This document shows positions 5,634 to 13,500 of a stretch of DNA of 17,007 nucleotides, in pieces. The notes under the pieces are model-generated. The model was given only the letters and a program-made list of their open reading frames with translations. It was not told the origin of the DNA and ran no database searches. Position 1 is the stretch's first letter. Every line of letters begins with the position of its first letter. The stretch spans positions 1 to 17,007 of the forward strand of contig DAINCF010000096.1 in NCBI GenBank assembly GCA_036732565.1, in the 5' to 3' direction. A program made the translations under genes and the position numbers. Source of the DNA: JAIVJN01 sp036732565 (GTDB taxonomy: Bacteria > Acidobacteriota > Vicinamibacteria > Vicinamibacterales > UBA2999).

Positions 5634-7037
5634 ATGGCTGTTCGAAAGCCCTGTCGCAGCAAGGGCTGCAAGACGTGCCCGCGCTGCGAGCATCCGTGGT
5701 GGCTGGATGTCATGCACAACAATCGACGCTACCGAATGCCCGTGGACGACTTCGCCCTGGCGCGAGGTGCCACGGCGCCGGTCACGTCCAAGCAGGAAGC
5801 CGAGAAGGTCTGGGAACCGAAGTTCATCGCCGAGATCGTCTCCGGGAAGGACCCCCGCGTGCCGATCGAACGCGAGACGAAGTTCGAACGCCCGACGACG
5901 GTGGCCGACCTGCTGAAGCTGTATCGCACCCGATACGTCGAGGTCGAGCCGCTCAAGAGCCGAGCGGGGATGTTGAGCCAACTCAATGTCCTCACTGTTC
6001 AACTCGGCACTCTGCCGGCGACGGCGCTCGAACGTCCCGACGCCATCGAGGACTTCAAGGCACGCTACGCGAATCGCGCGATCGCGACCACCAATCGCTA
6101 CCTGGCTCGGTTGCGTCACGTCTGCAACTGGGCGATCGGTCGCGATCTCCTCACCAAGACGGCGTTTCATCCTCGCGGCGTCAGAATCCCCGCGAAGAGC
6201 GAGCGCCGGCGAGAGCGGCGCGTGTCCGAGGCCGAGGAACAACGGCTCTTGGAAGCGTGCAAGCTCCTGAACGAACCCACGCGCAGCATGGCGAAGCTGA
6301 CCTGGGACGATGTCCACGAGATCCGAGCACGAGCCCAGGCCGGGGTCGAGCAAAGGGACATCGCGACAGCGTTCAAGATCTCGCGACCACTGTGCAGTGC
6401 GATCGTCCGCGGCCACATCTGGAATCCCGAGGTCAAGCTGACCACGGGTGACGAGATGCGCGACCGGCTCGTCGGAGCCCTCGACACGGGCTGCCGTCGT
6501 GGCGAGATGCTCAAGATCCAGAACAAGCAAGTCGATTGGCGACATCGCTGGATCCGGATCCTCAAGGAGCACTCGAAAACTGAGGTGGCTCGTGTCATTC
6601 CGTTCGAGGCAGGCAGCCGGCTCGAGAAGCTCTTGCGCCGGCGCGCATTCCTCGGACCGGATGCGTACGTGTTCGGCGAGGCAACAACCGGCGCGTACGT
6701 GGCAAGCCTGAAGTCAGCCTGGGAGACGCTGCTCCTCCTGGCCAACGGCATCAAGCCGACGCGAGCCGGAAGTGGGAAGCGAGTGTCGAACCGCAAGGCG
6801 CTCGCGCAGATCGACCTCCACTGGCACGACCTCAGACACGAGGCGTTGTCACGGTTGGCCGACGATGGCGTTCCCGTTCACGAGCTGCAGCTGCTCGCCG
6901 GGCACTCCAGCATCACGACGACCCAGCGCTACATGAACGCGCGTGCGAGCTCGCTGGCCGAATCGATGCGCCAAGCGCGCGAACGACGCGTCAGTCGTGT
7001 CGAACACGCTGATGAAGCGACCGCTCAGATTGGGTGA
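5634..7037 (+). CDS. Tyrosine recombinase (integrase) with an inserted HTH module
   Basis: 467 residues, with AAAGGAGG (5620-5627) upstream of the ATG. The N-terminus carries a Cys4 cluster (Cys7, 12, 15, 18) and WWLDVMHNNRRYRMP, likely the arm-binding part. A SAM-like core-binding domain spans about 88-180 (TVADLLKLYRTRYVE to RHVCNWAIGRDLL). The catalytic residues look complete: Arg288 in DTGCRRGE, Lys315, His398 and Arg401 in HDLRH, His424 in LAGHSS and Tyr433 in TTQRYMNA. Unusually, about 55 residues (214-268) interrupt the catalytic domain between RLLEACKLL and DEMRDRLVGALDTG. They read AKLTWDDVHEIRARAQAG, then QRDIATAFKISRPLCSAIVR and GHIW, the HTH pattern common in HNH homing endonucleases. 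The gene ends 110 bp from the 3' end of tRNA-Pro, the expected position for a site-specific integrase of an island. Confidence 0.9.
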   Translation: MAVRKPCRSKGCKTCPRCEHPWWLDVMHNNRRYRMPVDDFALARGATAPVTSKQEAEKVWEPKFIAEIVSGKDPRVPIERETKFERPTTVADLLKLYRTRYVEVEPLKSRAGMLSQLNVLTVQLGTLPATALERPDAIEDFKARYANRAIATTNRYLARLRHVCNWAIGRDLLTKTAFHPRGVRIPAKSERRRERRVSEAEEQRLLEACKLLNEPTRSMAKLTWDDVHEIRARAQAGVEQRDIATAFKISRPLCSAIVRGHIWNPEVKLTTGDEMRDRLVGALDTGCRRGEMLKIQNKQVDWRHRWIRILKEHSKTEVARVIPFEAGSRLEKLLRRRAFLGPDAYVFGEATTGAYVASLKSAWETLLLLANGIKPTRAGSGKRVSNRKALAQIDLHWHDLRHEALSRLADDGVPVHELQLLAGHSSITTTQRYMNARASSLAESMRQARERRVSRVEHADEATAQIG

Positions 7038-7072
7038 AGGAATGCGCGACGAGCAGGGTTGGCACGCTACCG

Positions 7073-7093
7073 ATTGTCAGCCAATTGTCAGCC
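7073..7093. repeat. Direct repeats with 11-bp period, candidate recombinase or Xis arm sites
   Basis: ATTGTCAGCC occurs at 7073-7082 and again at 7084-7093, one helical turn apart, in the 110 bp between the integrase stop and the tRNA. Helically phased direct repeats next to an attachment site are typical of Xis or arm-type integrase binding. An inverted repeat TTCACA-AACG-TGTGAA follows at 7118-7133. Confidence 0.5.
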
Positions 7094-7147
7094 GACGCTC
7101 GATCCGCGTTCGCCAGATTCACAAACGTGTGAAAACGTTAAGAATTT

Positions 7148-7224
7148 TGGTCGGGGCGACTGGATTCGAACCAGCGACCCCCTGCGCCCAAGGCAGGTGC
7201 GCTACCAGGCTGCGCTACGCCCCG
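7148..7224 (-). tRNA. tRNA-Pro(UGG), with encoded CCA
   Basis: On the minus strand the cloverleaf is complete: acceptor CGGGGCG/CGCCCCG, D-stem GCGC/GCGC around AGCCTGGTA, anticodon stem CCTGC/GCAGG with loop CTTGGGC giving anticodon TGG, variable loop GGGTC, and T-arm GCTGG-TTCGAAT-CCAGT. The discriminator is A and CCA is encoded at 7150-7148. The 77-nt gene has its 3' end facing the integrase, the orientation expected when an integrative element uses the 3' part of a tRNA as attB. The tRNA appears intact, so the element restored it on integration or the recombination point is downstream of it. Confidence 0.95.
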
Positions 7225-7242
7225 ACCCGGTGAAGATCCCTT

Positions 7243-7248
7243 ATTATC
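7243..7248 (-). promoter_or_regulatory. Candidate -10 of tRNA-Pro promoter
   Basis: GATAAT, five of six matches to the -10 consensus, lies 19 bp upstream of the tRNA 5' end, allowing a leader of about 12 nt. No good -35 was found at 16-18 bp. Confidence 0.35.
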
Positions 7249-7291
7249 ACCGATTTCTCGCGGGTCATGGGTTCGGCCACAATGAACGCGA

Positions 7292-8554
7292 GTGCCCGCC
7301 TCCTCGTTCGTTGCCCTTCGCCACCGCAACTTCCGCTTGATCTGGATCGGCCTGCTGCTCTCGTTCACCGGATCGATGATGCAGAACGCCGCGCTGCTCT
7401 GGCACGTGTCGCTCCTCGTGCCCGACAACAAAGGGCTGGCGCTGGGGCTCGTCGGGCTGGTCCGGGTCGTGCCGATCGTGCTGTTCTCGATGATCAGCGG
7501 CGTTCTGGCAGATGCGTGGGACCGACGGAAGCTGATGCTGGCGACGCAACTCGCGGCGACTGCCGTGGCGCTGGCGCTGGCCGTCCTCACCGCTCGCGGC
7601 ATCGCCATCGTCTGGCCGATCTATATGTTGGCGGCGCTTGGCGCGGCCGTTGGAGCCTTCGATATGCCGGCGCGCAATGCGCTGGTCCCCGCGCTCGTGC
7701 CGCGGGAGCATCTGCCGAACGCGATCAGCCTCAACACCATCATGTTCCAGTTCGCCGCGGTCGCCGGGCCGTCGCTCGGCGGCATCGTGATCGCGACCGC
7801 GGGCGTCACGTGGGTGTACGTCGCCAACGCGGTGTCCTTCGGCGCCGTGGTCGCGGCCCTGCTCATGATGCGTGACGTGCCCGAGCGCCAGCCGGCAACG
7901 CCTGGCTCGCACAACGATGTGTCGTGGCGCGCCGCCGTCGAAGGGCTCCACTTCGTGTTTCGCGCGCCGCTGATCCGATCGACGATGCTGCTGGACTTCT
8001 TTGCGACGTTCTTCTCGTCGGCGACGGCGCTGCTGCCGATCTTCGCGCAAGACATCCTGCACGTCGGCGCCAAGGGCTACGGCTGGCTGTACGCCGCGCC
8101 TGCCGCCGGCGCGCTGCTCACGAGCGCCGTGATGATCCCGCTCACCGATCGCATCCGCCGGCGCGGGAAGACCCTGCTGTGGGCGGTCGGAGGATACGGC
8201 CTCGCGACCATCGTGTTCGGGTTCTCGCAATCGTTCTGGCTGACGTTCGCGTGTCTCGCCATGACCGGCGCCACCGATACGGTCAGCATGGTCATCCGCA
8301 ACATCATCCGCCAGCTGGAGACGCCCGATCACCTCCGCGGCCGCATGATCGGCGTCAACATGCTGTTCTTCCAGGGCGGGCCACAGCTCGGGGAGCTCGA
8401 GGCGGGTCTCGTGGCCGACTGGGTCTCGGCGCCGTTCTCGGTCATCAGCGGCGGCATCGGGTGCTTGATCTGCACGGCCTGGCTCGCGAACGCGACGCCC
8501 GAACTGCGACGCCATGAGCACACGGTCGCGCCACCAACTGCCGCCCACGTGTAG
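7292..8554 (+). CDS. MFS transporter, EntS-like exporter
   Basis: A 420-residue membrane protein of the major facilitator superfamily (MFS_3/EntS-like). It opens with VALRHRNFRLIWIGLLLSF, the typical start of this group, and has the motif-A loop GVLADAWDRRKLM at 70-82 between helices 2 and 3, then AFDMPARNALVPALVP, also characteristic. Hydrophobic segments are consistent with 12 helices, with a charged central loop near 200-220 (RDVPERQPATPGS). Relatives export siderophores, drugs or other small molecules by proton antiport in the inner membrane; the substrate is unknown. The GTG start at 7292 is chosen because ATGs nearby are out of frame and the conserved motif begins seven codons in. There is no clear Shine-Dalgarno. 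It is divergent from the tRNA gene. Confidence 0.88.
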   Translation: MPASSFVALRHRNFRLIWIGLLLSFTGSMMQNAALLWHVSLLVPDNKGLALGLVGLVRVVPIVLFSMISGVLADAWDRRKLMLATQLAATAVALALAVLTARGIAIVWPIYMLAALGAAVGAFDMPARNALVPALVPREHLPNAISLNTIMFQFAAVAGPSLGGIVIATAGVTWVYVANAVSFGAVVAALLMMRDVPERQPATPGSHNDVSWRAAVEGLHFVFRAPLIRSTMLLDFFATFFSSATALLPIFAQDILHVGAKGYGWLYAAPAAGALLTSAVMIPLTDRIRRRGKTLLWAVGGYGLATIVFGFSQSFWLTFACLAMTGATDTVSMVIRNIIRQLETPDHLRGRMIGVNMLFFQGGPQLGELEAGLVADWVSAPFSVISGGIGCLICTAWLANATPELRRHEHTVAPPTAAHV

Positions 8555-8834
8555 CGCTCACAGATTGTGCTCGCGCCGATTCCGCAGCATCCGAAGGTCC
8601 GCCTCAAGGCGGACTCCACGCTCGAGGGCCGCGCCACGCGCGCCCCGGTGAAGAAGCGCCAGGGACCGCGCGGCCACTTCTTCTTGAGACGCACTCTCAC
8701 GATCGACGATCGCGGAGCACGAGAGCGTCGATACTGCGCTCAATCGGCCAACGGATTGGCCACACGTGCGCAGTCGCGGGCATGCGTTGCAGATGCTGCA
8801 TTGCAGCGCTCAACGGTCGGGTATGTTATGAGCC
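8555..8834. other. Intergenic region with short inverted repeats
   Basis: No gene is supported here. It contains the stem-loop described separately at 8597-8614, the inverted repeat GGCCAA-CGGA-TTGGCC (8746-8761) and the 13-bp palindrome GCTGCATTGCAGC (8795-8807). The last overlaps TTGCAG (8801-8806), which with TGTTAT (8824-8829, 17-bp spacer) could be a promoter of the SDR gene whose GTG lies five bases further on. Confidence 0.45.
8597..8614. repeat. REP-like stem-loop encoding 'VRLKAD' if translated
   Basis: GTCCGCC-TCAA-GGCGGAC forms a 7-bp perfect stem with a TCAA loop. The unit AAGGTCCGCCTCAAGGCGGA resembles an interspersed short repeat that I recall as frequent in Vicinamibacteria-type genomes, where it appears in predicted proteins as VRLKAD(T/S)T. 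Family membership is from memory; the stem-loop is directly visible. Confidence 0.45.
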
Positions 8835-9827
8835 GTGGCGCGGTACCTCGTGACCGGAGCCACCGGCTTTATCGGTGGCGAGGTCGTCAAGCAGCTGATA
8901 GGCCGAGGCCATCAGGTCGCGGCCTTGGTGCGCTCGCTCGAGGGGACCGAGCTGCTGAAGACGCTCGGCGTGATGCTGCACGTCGGCGACATCACCAACC
9001 GCACCACGCTGGGTGTGCCGATGAACGATGTGGACGGCGTCTTCCACATCGCCGCCTGGTACAGGATCGGCCCGCGGAATCCTCTCGCCGAGCGCATCAA
9101 CGTGGACGGCACACGCAACGTGCTGGAGACGATGTGCGAGCGTGGCGTCGCGAAGGGCCTCTATGTGAGCACCGTCGCGGTGCTCGGTGACACGCACGGC
9201 GAGTTGGTCGACGAAACCCACGTCTCGAGCGGACCCGGGCTCACCGAGTACGACCGCACCAAGTGGAAAGCACACTACGAAGTCGCCGTCCCGATGATCG
9301 CGCAAGGACTGCCGCTGGTGATCGCGATGCCGAGCCTCGTCTATGGCCCCGGTGACACGAGCGGCGTGCGCGAGATGATCCTGCGCGTCCTCGACGGACG
9401 AATGCCGATCGTCCCGTCGGGCGCGTCGTTCTGCTGGGGCTACATCGAAGATGTCGCACGCGGCCTCGTGCTCGCCATGGAATCCGGACGCGCGGGCGAG
9501 AGCTACTGCTTGACCGGGCCGCCGCATCGCCTGGACGACGCCCTGACCGTCGTCGCCCGCTTATCGGGGCGCAAGCCACCCACGTTCCACGCCGGAGCGG
9601 GCGCCATGCGCGCCGCGACCCGCCTCAGCGCGCTGCTCGAACGCGTGGGACTGCCGGTCCCGTACCCATCCGAAGCGCTGCGTCTGCTCACAGGCTCCAG
9701 CTGGATCGCGTCGAGCGCGAAGGCGGAGCGCGAACTGGGGTTCACCGCGAGACCGTTAGAAGAAGGACTCACGCAAACGATTGAGTACGAGTTGAGGAGG
9801 AGAGGAAAGAGGGGACAGGGGGCTTAG
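8835..9827 (+). CDS. NAD(P)-dependent epimerase/reductase, extended SDR family
   Basis: 330 residues. The N-terminal Rossmann motif is YLVTGATGFIG, with the GxxGxxG glycines at 8, 11 and 14. HVGDITN near 49-55 and FHIAAW near 70-75 are the usual cofactor-pocket segments. The catalytic set is Ser112 in YVSTVAV and the YxxxK pair Tyr139/Lys143 in EYDRTKW. PSLVYGPGD and the late segment SGRKPP fit the dihydroflavonol reductase/3-beta-hydroxysteroid dehydrogenase-like branch, acting on a sugar, isoprenoid or ketone that cannot be named. The GTG start at 8835 puts the Rossmann strand at residue 4; the ATG at 8828 is out of frame. There is little 5' leader if the promoter suggested upstream is real. 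The stop codon lies at the start of an octamer repeat. Confidence 0.85.
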   Translation: MARYLVTGATGFIGGEVVKQLIGRGHQVAALVRSLEGTELLKTLGVMLHVGDITNRTTLGVPMNDVDGVFHIAAWYRIGPRNPLAERINVDGTRNVLETMCERGVAKGLYVSTVAVLGDTHGELVDETHVSSGPGLTEYDRTKWKAHYEVAVPMIAQGLPLVIAMPSLVYGPGDTSGVREMILRVLDGRMPIVPSGASFCWGYIEDVARGLVLAMESGRAGESYCLTGPPHRLDDALTVVARLSGRKPPTFHAGAGAMRAATRLSALLERVGLPVPYPSEALRLLTGSSWIASSAKAERELGFTARPLEEGLTQTIEYELRRRGKRGQGA

Positions 9828-9890
9828 GTGCCTGGGTGCCTCGGTGCCTGGGTGCCTGGGTGCTTAGTGCCTAAGGTGCAGGGTGCTCAG
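9826..9890. repeat. Degenerate tandem octamer (GGGTGCCT-like) at a convergent junction
   Basis: From 9826 the sequence runs AGGTGCCT, GGGTGCCT, CGGTGCCT, GGGTGCCT, GGGTGCTT and then decays (AGTGCCT, AAGGTGCA, GGGTGCTC). The tract begins at the stop codon of the SDR gene (9825-9827) and contains the stop of the TetR gene (9871-9873), whose last residues PEHPAP it encodes. Slippage here could alter the TetR C-terminus. Confidence 0.8.
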
Positions 9891-10518
9891 GATCTGCCAG
9901 GGACGCGGGTCTGACCATTCCGTTCTTCAGGATGTTGCTGATCACGTCGATCGCTTCGTCCGCGCTCATGCCGTAGTGATCCGGCACGCCGAAGAGCACT
10001 TCGACGATGAAGTAGTACCAGAAGATGCGCATCGTCATCAGCATGGCCGCGCCGGGTGGGATGCCGGGGCGCAGCTGTTCGGTGATGTTCTGCGTGTCGC
10101 GATGATCCTGGACGAACTGCTCGCACCGTGCCGCCAAGGACGAGTAGAACTTGCGGAGGTGGAGGCCTTCGAACTCGACGACGTCCACGTAGATCAGCGC
10201 GATGTGCGAGCGCCACCCGGTGACGGCTTCGCGGGCGGCGAGGCCCAGCTCTTCGACGCGTCTCGGAAACGCGCCGGCGTTGAGCGCGCGGTTCATGGGG
10301 AAGTCGGGCTCGGCGCTCGCGGCCCAGAACTGCTCGAGCAGCGTGCTGAGCAGCGCTTCCTTGTCGCGAAAATGATGGTAGACGCTGCCCGTCGAGACGC
10401 CGGCGCGGGCCGCGACGTCGCGAATGCTCGTGCCGCGGAATCCCTGGCGCGAGAACATCTGCAGAGCCGCATCGAGGATCGCGGCCCGGCTACGCTCCGA
10501 GCGCTCTTCCTGGGTCAT
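9871..10518 (-). CDS. TetR/AcrR-family transcriptional regulator
   Basis: About 215 residues from the preferred start at 10518. The N-terminal HTH is typical: ERSRAAILDAALQMFSRQGF, then GTSIRDVAARAGVSTGSVYH and HFRDKEALLSTLLEQF, where TGSVYHHF is the recognition helix. The remaining 150 residues form an all-helical ligand domain with FWYYFIVEVLFG near the end; the ligand is unknown. An alternative ATG at 10554 would add MENGAAYNACFS, which is not TetR-like. A perfect TATAAT lies between the two ATGs (10536-10531), supporting the inner start and a very short leader. The gene follows the secreted nuclease gene in the same direction and converges with the SDR gene, either of which could be a target. 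Confidence 0.88.
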   Translation of the reverse strand: MTQEERSERSRAAILDAALQMFSRQGFRGTSIRDVAARAGVSTGSVYHHFRDKEALLSTLLEQFWAASAEPDFPMNRALNAGAFPRRVEELGLAAREAVTGWRSHIALIYVDVVEFEGLHLRKFYSSLAARCEQFVQDHRDTQNITEQLRPGIPPGAAMLMTMRIFWYYFIVEVLFGVPDHYGMSADEAIDVISNILKNGMVRPASLADPEHPAP

Positions 10519-10530
10519 GGAGAAGCACGC

Positions 10531-10536
10531 ATTATA
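10531..10536 (-). promoter_or_regulatory. Consensus TATAAT -10 of the TetR gene
   Basis: TATAAT read on the minus strand is an exact -10 hexamer; transcription would start near 10524, six bases before the ATG at 10518. No convincing -35 was found (CGGTCA at 17 bp). Confidence 0.4.
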
Positions 10537-10572
10537 CGCCGCGCCGTTCTCCATGACCGAGATCAGTTCTGG

Positions 10573-13500
10573 TTACTGGGTCCGGGAGTGCGGCACGACC
10601 ACGATTGTGGAGGCTGACGCGGTGTTCCCGGCCGCATCGACGCACGTCGCGTTGATGGTGTAGACGCGGCCCGGGCCGGAGCCGCTTCGTTCGGCGCGCA
10701 GCCTGACGTCGAAAGGCCCGTCGATCACCCAATCCGGGGAGGTGCTGCCGAAGCCTGGACCGGTCACGGGCTCGGAGCTCTGAATCGACGCCACGCCGCA
10801 CACTGGCGCTCCGACGTTGTCCATCGCTGCGATGGTGATGTGCACTGGGATGAGCGAGCCATTTGGAGGCCACAGTCTGGCTTGGCTTGGCGACACCGAC
10901 GAGATCATCGGCTTCTCCGTATCGCTGGGGAACGAGAAATAGGCGACGGCCGGATCGTGATCCGACAGACGCTCCGGGCCGTTGCCGCTGCGCAAGACCT
11001 CGGGGAAGTCCGCGTTGATCCGCGGGTGCACGAGCCCCGCGAACGCGGGAAGAGCGGACTGCGACAACAGCACGTGATCCAGCGTCTGGGCATTGCCGTC
11101 GAACGAGTATGAGTACCGCTGGTCAGCTGGCAGCGACAGCGCCGCGTCGACGAAATCAGGATCGACCAGGTCAGGCGACGCGTTGCTGACGTCACTCGGT
11201 GGCGCGGGGACCCCGCTCACCGTGCCCATGATGTCGACGTAGCCGTCGTTCACCTGAAACGCGTTGTAGTCACCCACCGCGACGATCGGCGTCGACGGAT
11301 GCGTCGTCTGCAGCTCCTCCAGCACGATCGCCAGGAACTCGGCCTGGGCCTGACGCTTGGCGCGCACGCGCACGCCGTCCGCGGGATCGTCGATGCCGTT
11401 CAAGGACCGCAAGTGGTTGACCACGACGATGACCGGTGCAGGAAGGTGGGTCAACGGCTGTCCGCCAACGGTCGCGCGAATCGAGAGCGACGGCCGATCG
11501 TTCAGCGTCTCTGGCTGGCCGGTCAGCGGATTCGTGTACTGCGTGTCCTTGCCCCATTGAATGGTCTCGTGCACGGTGACGCGAGACTTGACCAGCAGCC
11601 CGACGTCGATGCCGCCGATGTCGTTGCCCTCCACGAGGATCGCGGTGTACCCGGGACTCGGACCGTTGACCTGGGCATCAGCGTTGACGCGCGCGGCGAG
11701 CGTTTGCAGCGTCGAGAGGTCCTCCATCTCCTGGACGGCGACGATGTCCGGCAACGACAGCGCCACGCGGATGACCGCCGACGCTTTTGTCAGACGCCGC
11801 TCGAACGCCACCGCCGTGAGCGCGACATCGCTCGTGTCGGGATCGTTGGCCGTGTCATAGAAGCGCTGCAGGTTGAACGACGCCACCGTGAACTGACTGG
11901 CCGCGGCAGGCGTCGCTCCCGTGGGCACCATGCCGCCAGACGGGGCCAGCACGGGCCCCAGCGGCGGCGGATCGGGCAACACCGTCGACGTGCGGAAGCT
12001 GTAGTCGACCACACCTTGGACCCCGGAGAGCGTCGCGCCAGTCGCGATGTCCAAGGCGGGCGCTCCAGGTTGGCCGTCACTGTCGATGCGAATGCGCTCC
12101 GGATTCGTGTCGAACACGGGGATGTTGCACGGGCCGGCCGCGCACGACGGAATCGGGTCAGGGGTCGGAATGCCCGGCTCGCGGAACGGCCGGGGTCGAT
12201 CCACGAACACCGCGTGGAACACGCCGTTCGTGCCGCCGAGCGCATCGTTCTCGTCGACGAATCCCGCGGTGGGGCTCACCGCGCGGATCGGCGCCAGCGA
12301 TACGCGCATGCCTTCATAGCGTTCCCACTGCAGCAGGCCGCCATCGGGCAAGAGATCTGCGGAGGTCAAGGCAATCGGTGTGGGCAACCCGCTCGAGCCG
12401 AGCAGGGCGATCGCCGGCCCGGTGATCTCGGTGAGCGTGGGACCGAACGCGTCGGCTTGGAACTCCGCAACGTTGCCGCTGACGCGAACGAGCGAGCCCA
12501 CCGCTGCAACCGCGGGCGGCGCGCTCGACGTGAACACGAACAGTCCTTCCGAGCTGAGCGGCTCCACGTCCTCGAGTCCGGGCTGCGTCTGAATGAAGAA
12601 GCCGTTCGACTTCCTCGCGGTCACGACACCGTCGACGACGACGGGTTGTGCGACGAGCGGGGAGGACGGGCCCGGGCCCTGAATGTCATGGGGCAGCCGC
12701 ACCACCACCGGCGCGACGACCTGCACCGTGAATGCGCGACTCGACGTGCGCGCGAATTCGTCCCTCACCGTCGCCTGAAGGTTGCGAACACCGAAGGGTG
12801 AGGAGACGACTGGCAGCCGATACGAGAAGAGGTTGTCGCCTGCCGTCGCGTCAGGATCGACGCCGTCATCGAAGAGCGACTGGTTGGCGGCGCCGCCGAT
12901 CGCAGAGAGGTCCATCTGCACGGTATGGTTGGTGCCCGCGGGCGCGCTCCCTGGCGTCACGAGCGCCGTCAGGAGCAGCGGGTCGCCATTGGTTACGGGA
13001 TTGGGCGCGGCAGACGGTGTGAGTGTCGGCGTCGCGCCGCCACCGGCAGTGATGGCGATGTCATCGATGCCGACCCATTCGTCGCTGCCGACGGCGTTGG
13101 CCGTCATCACGCGGATCTGCACGACGGCCTGGTTGTCTACGGCGGCCGGCAGCGTGACCGCCACCGGCGTCACCAGCGTGGCGAGCGACGGTCCCGTCGT
13201 CGCATCTGCCACGAACGCCGCTGGTACATTCGTGAAGGCCCCAGTGGTGCCGACGCGGTAGTGCAGCGCGATCGGCATCACGGCGTTGTCCGTCGAGCCG
13301 TCGAGATCGCGGAGGTTGTACGCCACCTGGACGCCGGACTGACCCACGGTGGTGAAGGTGAGGAGGATGAACGGCGCGTCCCCGGTGCCGGAGCCGTTCA
13401 ACGCCACCACAGGGTTTGCGATCTCGAACTCCGACACGCCACCCGGTGCGTTGGCCTGATCGGTGTTGGTCTGGTTCGCGTTGACGTCGATCGGCGTGCT

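Noticed and set aside
6943..7340. Plus-strand ORFs across the tRNA region with peptides such as GATGFEPATP and GDWIRTSDP
   Set aside because: These are well-known translation artefacts of the antisense of tRNA genes; the tRNA-Pro cloverleaf explains the sequence.
7265..8548. 427-codon minus-strand ORF opposite the MFS gene
   Set aside because: Composition is Arg/Asp/His/Glu-rich without hydrophobic core, typical of the antisense of a GC-rich gene; the MFS frame has clear motifs.
9826..9890. CRISPR-like repeat array
   Set aside because: The repeated unit is an 8-bp tandem without spacers; no CRISPR array was seen anywhere in the window.
11299..12801. 500-codon plus-strand ORF opposite the secreted nuclease, and similar long ORFs opposite the receptor gene
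   Set aside because: Low-complexity charged composition and no domain; shadows of the real genes.
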